The translations under genes were made by a program, and so were the position numbers. Positions 33,217-45,981 of a stretch of 64,000 nucleotides of DNA are shown piece after piece (within the stretch, counting starts at the first letter, position 1; every line of letters starts with the position of its first letter). The notes under the pieces are model-generated. The model worked only from the letters and a program-made list of their open reading frames with translations, did no database searches and was not told the DNA's origin. The DNA lies in assembly GCA_942159475.1 (NCBI GenBank), contig OW804094.1, positions 23,668,366 through 23,732,365 on the forward strand, written 5' to 3'. This DNA comes from Sthenelais limicola (Eukaryota; Annelida; Polychaeta; Phyllodocida; Sigalionidae).

Positions 33217-33448
33217 GGGTCAGATCGTCATAAATGTATAGTCGACAAGTCTACACCTTTATCAAATTGTGTAAATTGGGGTGAAAATGTTAAATATTAG
33301 GTATATTTGATTATATTTGATATTCAGTTGATTCATAATATCAGTTATGTTATGTTGAACTGTATTTTGAAGTTCATTTATGTCTTAAATGTGGATTATT
33401 TGAAAGGAATGGTGAAGGCGAATTGTACATTTTCAGGCGATTTGACCC
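33217..33448 (+). repeat. Family A TIR element, second of the chain
   Basis: TIRs are mutated (GGGTCAGATCGTCATAAATG, TTCAGGCGATTTGACCC). Separated from the next element by ATAT only. Confidence 0.85.
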
Positions 33449-33452
33449 ATAT

Positions 33453-33690
33453 GGCTGAATTTGTCTGAAAATGTACACTTTACATTTTCTAATCCTCTCA
33501 AATAACCTAAATTCAACAAACACGTGGTTCGAAATGCAGTTCAATACATCAAAAGGGATGTTTTGAATCAAAGTAATACCAAATATACCAGGGGTTGAAA
33601 GTTCCTGTATCTATCATTGTGCAGCCTAACCTAGCAGAATTTGATGAATGTGTAGAGCTGTTGATTGTACATTTACTGACGACTTGTCCC
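33453..33690 (-). repeat. Family A TIR element, third of the chain, old
   Basis: Strongly diverged ends (GGCTGAATTTGTCTGAAAAT and GACGACTTGTCCC). ATAT lies on both sides. Confidence 0.75.
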
Positions 33691-33694
33691 ATAT

Positions 33695-34094
33695 GTTATG
33701 CGTTTCAGGAAAATGAGTCATAAGTCGCAAAAATTGGATTTTGTGATATTATCATATTTGAAAATGTGAGACCAAGGGGATTCCAATGAATATAAACATT
33801 AAGGGCATCTAATAAGTATTCCTATAATTTAAGTTTGATATTTTTATTTCTGAAAAAAATGTTTTCAATATTTTTGCGTGGCCAATTAATATTAAAATAT
33901 ACCCTATGGAATGACCCTTCAAATGCATGACAATATTTGATACACTGGCTTGCAATTTGGTACGTGTATTCATACTTCATCCAGCGTTAGTCACACCAGA
34001 AATGAGAACATTCCTACAAAGAGATCTTGGAGATATATCACTTTGAAAAATATCAATTTTGCGACTTATGACTCATTTTCCTGGAACACATCAC
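33695..34094 (-). repeat. Family B TIR element, last of the chain
   Basis: Full length with ATAT on both sides. The left ATAT is shared with the preceding family A copy. A small extra TIR piece (GTGATGTCACAAGTCGC) follows at 34113-34129. Confidence 0.9.
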
Positions 34095-34370
34095 ATATAT
34101 CGATATATGTGATGTCACAAGTCGCTAACTCTATATTTTCCATATTTTCCACCAAGTGTTTTATTCATAGTGAATGCCCCACACGTTGATGCTAGGCACA
34201 GTGGTTCACATATCAATAGATCAATAGATGATCTTACAATCGGAGATAACAAAGCCAAGTGTCAAATCGCATTGTATTATTATCAATAATATATATTCCA
34301 GCCAGAAAGAACTGGGGACAATCAAAACCATATTTATAGGATTTTCCTAAAGAATGTTCAAACAGTATTT

Positions 34371-34587
34371 GGGTCAGATTTTCAGAAAATGTACAATTGG
34401 TAGCTGTAGAAATTGAGTCAATTTTGCAAAATTAAGCTGCAATTTTGGTCAATACTAGGTAAAATTGAGTACATTGCATTGGTTCTAGTACTCTGTTTGG
34501 TTAGATTGAACTGTATTTTGAACTGAAATGTGGGTTATTTGAGAAGATTGGCGAAGTAGAATTGTACATTTTCTGAAAATCTGACCC
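34371..34587 (+). repeat. Family A TIR element
   Basis: Both TIRs are present, with ATTT on both sides and a small internal deletion. Confidence 0.9.
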
Positions 34588-34697
34588 ATTTGTAAGAACA
34601 TAGATGAACGGATATATATATATGTGTTCCACTCTTCATATGCCAAACGAACAGATATAAATACGGAGAAAACAGAAAAAAACTGTGTAACATATAT

Positions 34698-34921
34698 GGG
34701 TCAGATTTTTAGAAAATGTACAATTGGCAGCTGTACACATTGTGTAAATCAGGCTGCAATGTGGTCAATACTAGGTAAATTCGAGTATCTTTGGCATTGC
34801 ATGGATTATAGCAATCTGTTTGGCTAGGTTGAACTGTATTTTGAACTTTATTTTCGTCTGAAATTTGTTTTTTTGAGAAGATTGGCGAAGTTGAATTGTA
34901 CATTTTCTGAAAATCTGACCC
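34698..34921 (+). repeat. Family A TIR element
   Basis: Both TIRs are present. The right flank runs directly into the left end of the large TIR element at 34925. Confidence 0.9.
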
Positions 34922-35139
34922 ATACCCTATGGGCATTTGAGTGCAATCATTGCACTCACTATTGCGTTCACATAGCGCAATGATTGTGCAATGTGACCGC
35001 AATGGGTGTAACCACTTATTGCGCTATGTGACCGCAATAGCCATTGCGCAATGAAAACGCTATGTGACTGCAATAGAATGGGCTTTTTTTGCACTCAGAA
35101 ATCTATTTTTAGCACAGTGGGAGCATCGTGGGCCAGGCT

Positions 35140-35200
35140 TCAGGGGGGGACGGGGGTGGTCAATTTCGCGGGGGGGACGGGGATGGTCAATTTCGCGGGG
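35140..35200. repeat. Short tandem duplication, GGGGGACGGGGRTGGTCAAT
   Basis: Two copies of a 27-bp G-rich unit with TTTCGCGGG between them. Nearby 35262-35285 is an ACTGT pentanucleotide run of about five copies. Confidence 0.8.
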
Positions 35201-35394
35201 GTGAAAACGGAAAATATTAGCTTTAATTATGGTTCGTTTATATACAATATAAAATTGCAATTACTGTACTGTACTGTACTGTACTATGCTGTATGAAAAA
35301 GAAATGAGTTATTATCGGCGAAATTGAAGACAAGACAAGACAATGGTTACATTATACAGTTTACTCCTTTATTATTCAATTCGAAAATAACAAA

Positions 35395-35612
35395 AATGTA
35401 CAACATGCCTTCGGCAATCCTCTCAAATGACCCCAATTAATAGACAAAATGTGGTTCAAAATTCAGTTTAACATAACCAAATAGATTGTCCAAATCAAAG
35501 CAATATCGAATATATTCAGATATATCTAGTATTGACCATTTTCCAGCCCAATTTAGCAGCGTTCCCTAAATGTGTAGGGCTGCTGATTGTACATTTTATA
35601 AAGATCTGACCC
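35395..35612 (-). repeat. Family A TIR element, degraded
   Basis: The left TIR is reduced to AAAAATGTACAACATGC and the right to TTATAAAGATCTGACCC. The interior is clearly family A. Confidence 0.75.
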
Positions 35613-38600
35613 ATATGTATACATACACATACATGTATACAATCAAACATCAAATGTTTTCTCAATTCTAACATGACAGAAAATTAAAAGTATTATTCCT
35701 GCATTATTTCAAAGAGTTATTTAAGGAGCCTGATATTGATATTCGGAATATAATTCATGCTCCCCAATACACTTTTCTCTAAATTCATTGCATTAAATCC
35801 TGTTTTGATGAAGCTATTTATTTATTAAGCAATTTATTATCCCCCCTCCCATACCCCCTGCAAAAGGGCTGGGATCGCCGACATGCGCCACTCTGAGAAA
35901 AAATCCTGGTTAGAACCCTGTACATGTACACACACATTCATATATATACATATTATATATATATATGCATATGATATACACATATGCTTGCATATTTATA
36001 CATACATATGTATGTCCAAACCCGTTTGTATACATACAGTATTACACACACCTGTATATATACACATGTACATACAAACATATACAAGTATATTGTATCA
36101 CATCACGTTTGCCCAACTTGCACATGCTCTACGATTCCAGGGACTCAATCTTATGTGAATTCACAACTCAATTCCCAACTGTTTAGCAAGATAAAGTGAG
36201 ATCAGGTGAGGATGTGAACTCATGAAGACTAGAAGTCACAATCTATTAATTCACCTCTAAATAACACAAACTACACTTGGGTACACAATTACATGTGTAC
36301 ACCCTAACAGAGTGTGAGTATACCGGTATACCTCACATCTTTATATTCTGTGATTTGCTTATGAATGAACCAGTTTAAACGCTCAAATCTAATCATGTAA
36401 GAAGGAGGAGGAAAAGGAGGAGAAGGGAGGATGAGCAAGAGGTTGCTGGGAGGTGGATGAGTGTGTGTGTGTGTGTGTTTTTTTGGGGGGAATAGGTAGG
36501 AGTAGGGTGGAGGAGAAGGCTAAATGTTCCACTCTAGAATTGATCACCTGTCTTCTCAATACACATACATAGCGATATATCTCAGTTTCTCATACTTATA
36601 TCGATAACCACAAAATTAATATGTATAAATTAGGTGCAAAGGTGAGGTCAGGTGCACAGATCAAGATCAGGTCTGCATCTAGTGACGTCAGGCACCATAT
36701 AGTTGCTGTGTCATTCTTCAATGGTTTTCAACAGTTTTCAGCATCGATTGAGATGTAACATTTTGTTTTATCATGACACCATCCTCTGACATCATGACTC
36801 ATATTGTTGTTTAGCGTCAAAGTTCCTGAAATTTTAAGAACATGAATTGTATTATATCATCACTTATGTTTGTTTTAAAGCGTTTATTCTGCAGTATCAT
36901 TGGACGTTATTCTCAGTCATACAGTATTACATTATAACTTGAATTAGATAAATATTGATAATAGAATATTAATAAAAGAAAGCTTCTTCAGATTCATTAT
37001 GCATAATATGTATATTCTTTTACATGGCATGTATGCCGTTAAGGTCGGCAGTCAAAGTACCACCCACAGTCAAAGTATAGTATAGTATACCACCCAACCC
37101 ATAAGTCCAAGTACTACCCTCACATTGGTGTTAACACTCAATGATATTCACCAAAAAGAAATTTTCGCCATGTGCAGAATACTTTGCCAGAAATCATATT
37201 ATTGTTATTCATATACTTGTATTACTGTATATGTATTACTCTCCACACATCTACATAATAATACTTCTAGCCCCACAATAACATTGTAATAGTGTTTGGA
37301 ACACGGCCAATTAAACCATCTGATTCTAGAATCCACCAAGCCTGTAATACAGTAGGTTTACAGTCTAGCGGCAGCTGTTGGGCGGCGCACATAAGGCCTT
37401 GAATACACATTCATATGGTTACAGGCTAGCAAATGATTATATATCATATGGATTTTACTCACAGAGGACTTTAAATTTTTATCCATTTTGCAGATAGATG
37501 ATTTTCATATCCGAGTCCAGGTTTAGAAAAATAAGTGTTATTGTACCGTATCAAAGTATGTTGGGTTATTTTAAATATGTTTTGTTGTTTTAAATGTTTT
37601 CATTCAGCCAGAGACATTATGTTTTTATACACTATTCTCAGTTTTAGCTGATGGAAAAAGATTAATATTAAATATCGAGTCGATACATCAAAATCAAAGT
37701 AGCGATTTTACCACAAAAAAGAGAGAGTCAGATCGTACAGACACATTAAATTTTTAGAATTTTTTTTAGAAAAAGCGAAAAAATGATAAAATTGAAGCAA
37801 TACAAGTATAAGAACTATCACCTGGGTATAAACATCAATATACTACTGACCAAAGAGATACAGAAAATAGATGAAGGCAAACATACAAAAGAAAAATAAA
37901 TCCGAATCAATTCAGATCAATCCAGAAAGACTATATCGACATCAGGAATGGCTATATTAAGTGATCAGGGTCTGGAATTTTCCAGACATTTAATGTAGTA
38001 TAATAGGATTGTACACATATCCTCTTCACCTCCCTTTACTAAAATCGGTAGAGAGTTCCAGTAGGCGTTTACACGACCAAAAAGCCTCTTCCGGATTTTC
38101 TCCTTCTTCCAAGGGATTAGTTAAATAGATTACTGAACTTTAAACATGTGTACCATTCCTCTTGGGAAGAAATATGGCTATATCGAAAAGTGACCCCGTC
38201 GAAAAGTGACCCACCCATTTATGCAGAGATATATTATAGACATAACTTTTATACCATATTGATCGTTCATTTGTCAGCAATTATGAAGCTACATGGAGCT
38301 AATATAAGAACGTGGAATGTGTTTTAGCTCCCAAAATTGTCGCGCTAAATGGTATACCTATTCACCTGGTACATTGTCGTGCATGGTCCTATAACTACTG
38401 TGGCTGGTGACAATTGAGTGTAATAGTCAATCACCCTAGGTGTTATAATAGGCTGGCTTATTGTAATATTGCCCTCACCATGTAGAATGTGAGAGAGGAT
38501 AGTTGTCATTATTAATAGGTATTATGTATCCAGATTATTTTATTAGATTTTAAAATAGGAAGCGTCTATGGTAGAAATTACAGTTACTACGGATATTTAT

Positions 38601-38640
38601 TTCTCATTACATTATTATGTATAGGCTATAAGTTATGTGT
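35613..38640. other. No gene; microsatellite-rich stretch
   Basis: 3 kb without a recognisable gene. 35925-36105 is an AT/ACAT-type microsatellite whose open frames are not coding. 36400-36530 is G/A-rich with (GT)9 at 36462. Small tandem duplications occur at 37060-37095 and 38190-38215 (TCGAAAAGTGACCC twice). Confidence 0.45.
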
Positions 38641-39140
38641 CTCCCTTCCCCTAACATACTTCTTCTGCCTCCCCTTGAGGAGGCTATTCAACCTCCCGTC
38701 CCCTACACACCACTGCCGCCTCCACTCAAGGAGAGGCGGCGCAAGGGGAGGCGGCGACTACCCTTGTAAAGCTTGGCGGCACTGTTTGGCTTTATGCGCC
38801 ATATTGGAATTGTTTTGTGTAACGTTGCATAACTGTAAATTTATACCAACAAACTATAGTTTTAATAGAACTCAATGGTTTTTACAAATCAGTCGTTTAA
38901 TTGCTATCCTTTTGTCTTAAAGGATGAGTACTATAATGCTCCTTACCTGATGGTCTTTTATGCGAGAAATCCAGCCTAGTAGAATTAAAGTCCAGTTCCA
39001 AAATGGAGGGCGATGTCCAGCTGTTTGTTTAGGCCTAGAGGGGAGTCCTGTGATACTGGTGGCGGCGCCGGCGGCGCTAAAGCGTACTATACACAGGGGA
39101 TACCTGTATGCATGCATACCTGTGTTATAGCATTGCGGCA
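38641..39140. other. GC-rich island with inverted GCCTCC/GGAGGC blocks
   Basis: 38665-38765 has CGCCTCC and GGAGGCGG blocks in opposite orientation, able to form a hairpin. A second GC patch, GGCGGCGCCGGCGGCGC, lies at 39060. No ORF with a domain is seen. Whether it is a promoter-type CpG island cannot be judged. Confidence 0.3.
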
Positions 39141-39259
39141 GTGTGGTTTTATGAGATTCTGATGTTGAAATGTGCACAAAATATTTGTTTAACATAGCTG
39201 AAAGCTTTCAGATAAATAAACTTACAATCCCACTTGCTAAATATGAGTTTCATATAAAA

Positions 39260-39420
39260 TATATACAGAGTATTTTCGTTAAGATCTTCACCTTCTGGAA
39301 CAACCTCCCCCAAAACATAAGATCGATTGAAGATAAATATGTATTTAAAAAATAAATCCAGAAAATTCTGATAACCAGTTTTCAACTTAGAAATGATTTT
39401 TGATTGGATGAAGAAATAAT
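39260..39420 (+). pseudogene. LINE reverse transcriptase C-terminal relic
   Basis: The translation TFWNNLPQNIRSIEDKYVFK matches the WNxLP..IR motif near the C-terminus of CR1-like ORF2 (compare LWNSLDGKVR in the element at 416-3371). A stop follows at about 39353 and the frame continues briefly. Nothing of the RT core remains. Confidence 0.45.
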
Positions 39421-41220
39421 GTATTAACTAGACTGTGTGGTTTTTGTCTGTTTCTGTGTCTTGCAAGAAATCCTTTCCCGCAATTATTTAGGTTGCCTAA
39501 ATGACTATGCTCGCAGGGTCAAAAGTCTCTGTTATCTGTTGAATTTTTTCTCTGGATATTTTAAATTTACAGCCTAGAATGCAATATAAATTAGTTTGTC
39601 ACGAAAATGGAGCCATGTCCGGGTGTAAGGTTTTTAATTCTTTTATACTTTATGACATTTATCTTCCATGTTTGTCACGAATGCCTAAAATATACTCTTT
39701 AAATTATTGTTACTAATTTTTTCTACCGTTTTTGCTATGTATATTAAACGCAGCACGTACTGAGAATTATTGCATTTCAATTGTGCAAAATGTCATAGCT
39801 GAATAACAATCTTAAAACAAAAACAATTTAGGGAAATAAGGAATTGAATTGTCAGGCTATGTCATGATTTATTTTCTACGGAAAATTTGCACCCAAATGT
39901 ACATATCCGAATAATGGCAATTTTTTGGTATTTGATATGTAATTTAAATGAATGTGCGGTGAAAAAACACAGTGGGGTGGGGGGGGGGGGGAGTTAATTT
40001 CACACACTGTAGAGCTTCAACACCTAGCTTGCGTGGGCTTGTTTGACACCTGGACATAGCTTGGATATTGACTACTCTTGACTGCGAACCCTCAGTCAGT
40101 TCAGTGTGTGGCCTAGGCTACATGTTTTCTAATAAATCATGGGTGTTTAAAAGTTTGAAAATCCACTATACCTTTGCTGAGTATGCAAACATGATGAGAA
40201 CTATAATTTTCATCAGTTTATGCAAGAAAAACACCCACCCACGCTTCATCTACCTGAACCCACACACAATGAGCCAGCAAGCCTCTCCCTCTGGAAGACA
40301 CAATGGTTGTCACATTGTCGCCCCCTTATATTAAGAATCCACTCTTACTTTTTACTATCCAAAATTTGGCAAGAAGTAGAATTAAAAGTTCTGTTTACTG
40401 TTTACTGTATCCCTGGCCGAAATATTTGCTTCACAAGCAGGCATACCTGGAATATCATTTCAAGCTTCTTTGTGAGAGCATAAGTAATTTCTTTTTTTGA
40501 AAATATAAAATAGACACTAATTATCTGCTCCAAAAATCGTAAATTCCAACAATTGTCTAAATCGTTGGAAATGGTCACTAGTTGGTGCGATGTAAAACAG
40601 GTTTGACCATCTGCTGTTAAAGTCTCAGCTGTGAAATATCATTATGTTCGTCGGAATTTGAGTTATAAAATCGGTTCAAAATTTACTTTTATTATCGGAA
40701 TCGGACACAGGAGATTCAGGATTTATCTGGAATTTTGGCGAAACATTTTTAGGTCTGTACAAGCAAAGGGGGGTCATATATCTTTCAAAATGGCTTCCTT
40801 ACGATGTAGCAAGGTTGTAATTAAATGGATTATTGCATGAATTTCATTCTAGATTAGCTTTTTATGACATCTGGTTGATTTTAAGATTGCATTTCGATCG
40901 AGAATTATCAAGATTTAACAGTGACTTTTTATGTCATAGCCTTTTATGTATTACTCTTAGGCTTCAGCGATTTTAACATTTCTTTCACTGGTTTTGTAGT
41001 CTAGGAACATTTTTCTGTCATATAGACGAAAAGATTTTAAAAATATTTCAATATTTATGTCATATGAACTTCAATAAAAATCCTATATGGACGGCGAAAA
41101 TGTAGATTTTTCAAAATTTCCAACGAAAATTTTGCCTGTTTTACGGACCAACGGACCAAGGGGGGGGGGTCATATATCTTTCAAAAATGCCAATTCCAAC
41201 GATTTAGACAATAAATGGTC
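39421..41220. other. No gene; local repeats
   Basis: A G-run lies at 39978-39990. GGGGGTCATATATCTTTCAAAA occurs at 40770 and 41162 as direct repeats. CCAACGATTTAGACAATAAA (41205) is inverted relative to TTGTCTAAATCGTTGG (40552), bracketing about 650 bp. The meaning is unknown. Confidence 0.4.
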
Positions 41221-41611
41221 ACTACATTACTGCAATAGATATGCAATGGCCATTGCGCAATGGTAGCGCAATAGAAATACACTGGCATTGCAGTCGGAAT
41301 TCTTGTATAAAAAAAATCGGCAATAATTTAATGGGAAAAGATCCTTTAGTTATCTAAATAATAAATGTAACTTGATGATTGTTGTAGAATGTAATATAGC
41401 AAAGGAATAAGATACTGCAATGGGAGTGCAATAGAATTACACTCCTATTGCACTCAACTAGAGACTTGACTGCAATAGGAGTGTAATTCTATTGCACTCC
41501 CATTGCATTGCACTCCATTGCACTCCATTGCACTCCCATTGCAGTCGCCATTGCACTCCATTGCACTCCATTGCACTCAGTGCCCATAGGGTATGTTTTC
41601 AATCTGTTGTC

Positions 41612-41790
41612 AATAGGTGATTTGCATCTGCCACTGCGCATGTCTGTCACAGTGCATCCCAGGAAAGATTCTGTTCAAATCTGACATACAAATATTTAGC
41701 AACATTTCTTTTTTCGAAAATTTCAAAAAATGTTTTCACCATTATCACAGCTTGTATTATGAATTGGATGGCTGAGGTTTTGTCTCAATT
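41612..41790 (+). repeat. Family F repeat, right part lost
   Basis: Begins AATAGGTGATTTGCAT, then CACTGCGCATGTCTGTCACA and the AAATATTTAGCAACATT block. Similarity fades after the ATCACAGCTT region. Confidence 0.7.
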
Positions 41791-41858
41791 TGGACAAATA
41801 ACTAGGAATTTTTTATTATGAAATTATAAACAGTGAACTATCTCACCATTGTTATCCA

Positions 41859-42081
41859 GGGACTCCACTATGGGAAATGAACAAGACGGCTGCGACGAAT
41901 TTTTTGCGATGAAATATCTAATCAAATTAGATATTTTGCAATAAAATAAATGTGTTGCCGACAACCTTTTTTACCCCCTCTTCCACTAGAATTTTTAGTC
42001 ATGTCGAATTTTCTGAATTTTTAGTCATGTCGGCGACGAATTTTGCCTGTCGGCGCCGTTTTTTACCTATAGTGGAGTTCC
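41859..42081. repeat. Family D TIR element, copy 1
   Basis: Ends GGGACTCCACTATGG and CCTATAGTGGAGTTCC. The interior (GACGAAATATCTAATCA, GTTGCCGACAACC, AGTCATGTCGGCGAC) is shared with 49425-49645. Confidence 0.85.
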
Positions 42082-42299
42082 GCTATTACACTGTTACCAT
42101 TGTTACACTGTTACATTAAATAGTCACATTGTAAGGACATGTAACATATGATAATGTATTATTAATGGAAAATGATCCCTATTTTTCTACTTTCTGTCTC
42201 ATTGCTATTTCATGTATTACTATTTACTTTATCTCATACTCAACTATAATGTTTAGCCAAAGGTAGCATCTTAGAAAATTATTCCAAATTAAGGTAACC

Positions 42300-42415
42300 G
42301 CTGGAAGATATACATTGATCTTAGATTCGATGCATAAGCAAGTCGACCTGTTTGTCGACAGCCCACTGTAATTGTACTTAATTTGGAGAAATAAAATATT
42401 ATCTATTCTATTGTA
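42300..42415 (+). mobile_element. LINE 3' tail fragment (possible)
   Basis: Sequence ending GAGAAATAAAATATTATC followed by TATTCTATTG. It resembles the 3' ends of truncated LINEs elsewhere in the window. No coding part. Confidence 0.3.
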
Positions 42416-42457
42416 ACAGGAACTGAAATAACAGAAACCTTCTCAGTATAGATTAGG

Positions 42458-42862
42458 GTGATGTGTTTCAGGAAAATGAGTCATAAGTCGCAAAATATAT
42501 ATTTTCAAAGTAATTTTTTCACAGGATCACATCATTTGAATATTCAGATTTTTGACGAGTTTATCACTTAGAGCCATATCAATTAATGTATCAAATTTCA
42601 GGACAATCTATGTAACATATCCTTTAGTTTTAAAGGTCCTCATATGGACTACATTTAGTTACTTTAGTGTTTATTGACCCCCAGAAATATTGGATTTTTT
42701 TTTTCAAAAACGAAAATATCAAACTTAAAATCTAGAAATACTTATTAGATTATTAGACTCTTTACTATCATTGGAATCAGCTTGATGTCATCTTTTCAGA
42801 TATAATGGTATCTCAAAATCTTTTTTTTGCGACTTATGACGCATTTTCCTGAAACACAGCAC
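42458..42862 (+). repeat. Family B TIR element, full length
   Basis: The left TIR is perfect; the right has one change (ACACAGCAC). Flanks are AGG-like. Confidence 0.9.
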
Positions 42863-42998
42863 AGGGGTCATCGACCAGCAAGACCAGAAATAGCTTTCCT
42901 TCCCCTTTGATACACAAGAAAATAATGAAATAATGTTTCTTTCAACAGGACCAGCCACTGCTTTACATTCCCCTCATGGTCTACACTCAGAGAGATAT

Positions 42999-43233
42999 GG
43001 GTCAGAATTTCAGAAAATGCACAATTAGCAGCTCTACACATTTAGTAAATTCTGCTAAATTAGGCTGCAATTTAGCCAATACTAGCTAAATTCGAGTATA
43101 TTCACCATTGCACTGATACTAGCAATCTATTTGGCTAGCTTGAACTGTATTTTGAGTCTGATTTTCGTTTGAAATTTGGGTTATTGGAGAAGATTGGTGA
43201 AGGTAAATTGTACAATTTCTGAAAATCTGACCC
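42999..43233 (+). repeat. Family A TIR element
   Basis: Both TIRs are present; flanks ATAT and ATAC. Confidence 0.9.
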
Positions 43234-43454
43234 ATACAAAAAAGTAAAGAAAAAAAAATAATGTTCCTTTCAACATTGGGCTTTCTGGGCTGATAGGGGA
43301 AGGCAGATGATCAATGGAGTTACTGCATTAGTGTCATGGTGGTGAAGGCTCATTTGGCACCCGGTCAATCGATGTCACTCTATTGTAGCAGGGCAATATT
43401 GATTTTTGATTAGCGGGTTATGCCCGGGGTCACTCGCACCTCTTTCCCCCTTCT

Positions 43455-44690
43455 TTCGTTATCTATAGGCCTCTACACTCTGCTAGGTTCAGATGTAAAA
43501 GAAATTCTTTCTAGGTTTTTTCCTTAGCTACTTGGGTCAGATTTTCAGAAAATGTACAATTCAACTTCGCGAATCTTCTCAAATAACCCAAATTTCAGAC
43601 GAAAATAGGGTTTAAAATACAGTTCAATCTAACCAAACAGATTGTTAGAATCAATGCAATGTCCAATATACTCGAATTTAACTTGTATTGGCCAAATTGC
43701 AGCCTAATTTAGCAGAATTTACTTAATGTGTAGAGCTACCAATTGTACGTTTCCTGAAAATCTGTCCCATTAGTGAAGGAATTTCCTATAAAGGCTTATA
43801 CTTAAGCAAGGAAGAATAACTTAGTAAGGGCATTTCAAGTAAGGATTTCCTCTGATATCTATAGGGGTTTACACTCTACTAGGGTCAGATATTATAAACA
43901 AATTGTTCCTTTTTAAGCTACTTTTCCTTGCTTAAGTAGCTGGTAAGTGAGTTTGGGTGAAAAACAGTGCTATACAAACAATGCTTTTGTATTGCTACAG
44001 TACACATTTCCTACTTAAGGAAGGAGGGATACCTTAGGAAGGATATTTTAAGTAATGATTTCTCATGGAACAAGCTCCTCTTGCACCTCTTCCTACATTC
44101 CTTGAATATCTATAGGGCTTTACACTTTACTAGGGTCAGATATAAACAAATCTTCCTTAATGATTTCCTTAATGCTTACCAGTACTTTTCCTTGCTGTAG
44201 TAAGTAGTTGGTAAGGGAAGTTTTTTTAAGGCATTTCCTATACAGACAATGCTAGTTTTTATTCCTTTATTTCTCATGACACAGGCCCCTCTTGCACCTC
44301 CTCCTCCCTACTCTGACATCTATAGGGCTCTACACTCTACTAGGGCCCAATATATACAAATCTTTCCTGAGGTTTTTCTTCCTTAGCTATTTTTCATTGC
44401 TAAGCAGCTGGTAAGGAACTTTTAGGTGAGGATCTTCGCTCCTTTTGCTTTGCACCTCTTCTCTCCCCTCCTACCCTCAAATATCTAAAGGGCTCTACAC
44501 TCTACTGAGGTCAGATGTAAAAGAGATTATTCCTTCAGGTTTTCCTTACTTAGCTACTTTTTCTTGATAAACAGATGGTAAGGAACATTATGGCAAGGTA
44601 TCTTGATGTACGGATAGTTGTCATTATTCCTAAAGTAGGAGCGATGTAAAATATCTTAGCAAGGAATATTTTAAGTAACGATTTCTCCTG
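43455..44690. repeat. Degenerate tandem array, unit about 200-240 bp, five copies
   Basis: Units share ATCTATAGGGCTCTACACTC, then TACTAGGGTCAGAT, TTCCTTAGCTACTTTTCCTT and AGCTGGTAAGGAA. Copies start near 43455, 43857, 44105, 44322 and 44490. A family A element is inserted in the first. Confidence 0.75.
43534..43768 (-). repeat. Family A TIR element inside the tandem array
   Basis: Both TIRs are present; the right has CTGTCCC. It interrupts the first array unit after TTAGCTACTT. Confidence 0.88.
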
Positions 44691-45504
44691 AGGCTTGTTT
44701 CACCACATATCCACACTTTATGTTTTATTAAATAAGTCAGAAACAGAACATTGTGGCATACATTACGAACTATATAACTAAATCAGTAGGATGATCTCTA
44801 CTGACTATGATATGACTTTTTACTACTTGAACTGACAATTTACCAAGACTAAACATAGGACGTGTTATATTCAAACTTAACAAATGTTATTAAAGGTGAT
44901 AGACCAAGCACACATTATATACTTTACACGCGATAATACCACCCAGTGTAAATGTATGAGTTAGCAATTTATATGTAAATCATTATGGACTCTTTTCCAT
45001 ATTCTGACTTCTAATAGCTTTTTCGTAATTCCATTTGTTACCCGATATATACTGGCTTTGTAATCACTACTGTTGTAGTATGTGTTGTTAAAAGATTGAC
45101 AACCTGATTCATCTACTATATATACACACATTTGGAAATAATAATTTTTCCTGGCATATTTAGAAGACCTATGTTTAATATATGTTAAGCTTTTGCCTGC
45201 AACATTTTGTAAAACGATTATAAATGCTTATGGAGGACATATTTGGGGATTTTACCATGTTCAAAGGTCAATGAACCTAGATGAAACTTCACATGAAAGT
45301 TCGCTGAGAGATTCCATTAAGCATCTACAGTAAACAGCATGATCCCATGTAAGTGGGTAGAAAACATTGCATGTCATCCTGTAGCAGATCAGATGCTTAT
45401 TATCAGGAGTGAATTACATTTGAGGATGAACTCTAGTAAAATGAACACTAGGCATGAGAGGTTCGTTTGAAAGCACTTAGCTGGACTAGTTGCTCATAGC
45501 TGCA
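44691..45504. other. No recognisable feature
   Basis: About 800 bp, AT-rich. No ORF, TIR pair or repeat was identified. Confidence 0.45.
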
Positions 45505-45893
45505 GTTTCAGTTCCAGGAAAATGAGTCACAAGTCGCAAAATTGATATTTCTCAATCTCTTGATTGAAATCTTTTGATTTTTGGAAGGTTTAACACTTAT
45601 AGTCATATCAATCCGTGTAACAAATTTCAGGACATTATATTAAATATATGCTTGCGTTTTGAAGGCCTTCGTATGAAATATATTTGGTACTTTACTCTTA
45701 ATTACCAATCCAGAAACATTGCAAACTTCTTTTTTTATCAATTAAAAATACCAAACTTCAAGTATAGATGAACTTATCAGCTGTCCTAGTGTTTACTATC
45801 ATTGGAATCAGCTTGATCTCCTCTTTTCAAATATGGTGATATCTCAAAATTCATATTTTGCGACTTATGACTCATTTTCCTAAAACGGATCAC
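45505..45893 (+). repeat. Family B TIR element
   Basis: The left TIR is shortened (TTCAGTTCCAGGAAAATGAG); the right TIR is intact. A further right-end piece lies at 45904-45953. Confidence 0.85.
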
Positions 45894-45981
45894 ATATCTC
45901 AAAATCATTTTCCGGTGACTCATGACTAGATCATTTTTCTGTGACACATCACATATTATAAGAAATAATGAATGTACATAC

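Larger units (their letters stand above)
34925..41591. mobile_element. Putative 6.7-kb TIR element with ATTGCACTC-repeat ends
   Basis: The left end CCCTATGGGCATTTGAGTGC and right end (complement) CCCTATGGGCACTGAGTGC match, with TA on the outer side of each. Both ends lead into clusters of short repeats built from ATTGCACTC, ATTGCGC and GACTGCAAT in both orientations (34940-35085 and 41225-41580). The repeats are densest on the right, where CATTGCACTC recurs about eight times. The interior has no transposase ORF. It contains a family A copy, a LINE relic, microsatellites and GC-rich patches. It may be one large element or two end fragments that happen to face each other. Confidence 0.5.

Noticed and set aside
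35883..36199. Three overlapping frames rich in Tyr, Ile and His
   Set aside because: Translations of an ACATAT-type microsatellite.
41225..41580. CATTGCACTC array as a CRISPR-like array
   Set aside because: Units are only about 10 bases, unevenly spaced and present in both orientations, in an animal-type genome. It is better explained as subterminal repeats of a transposon.
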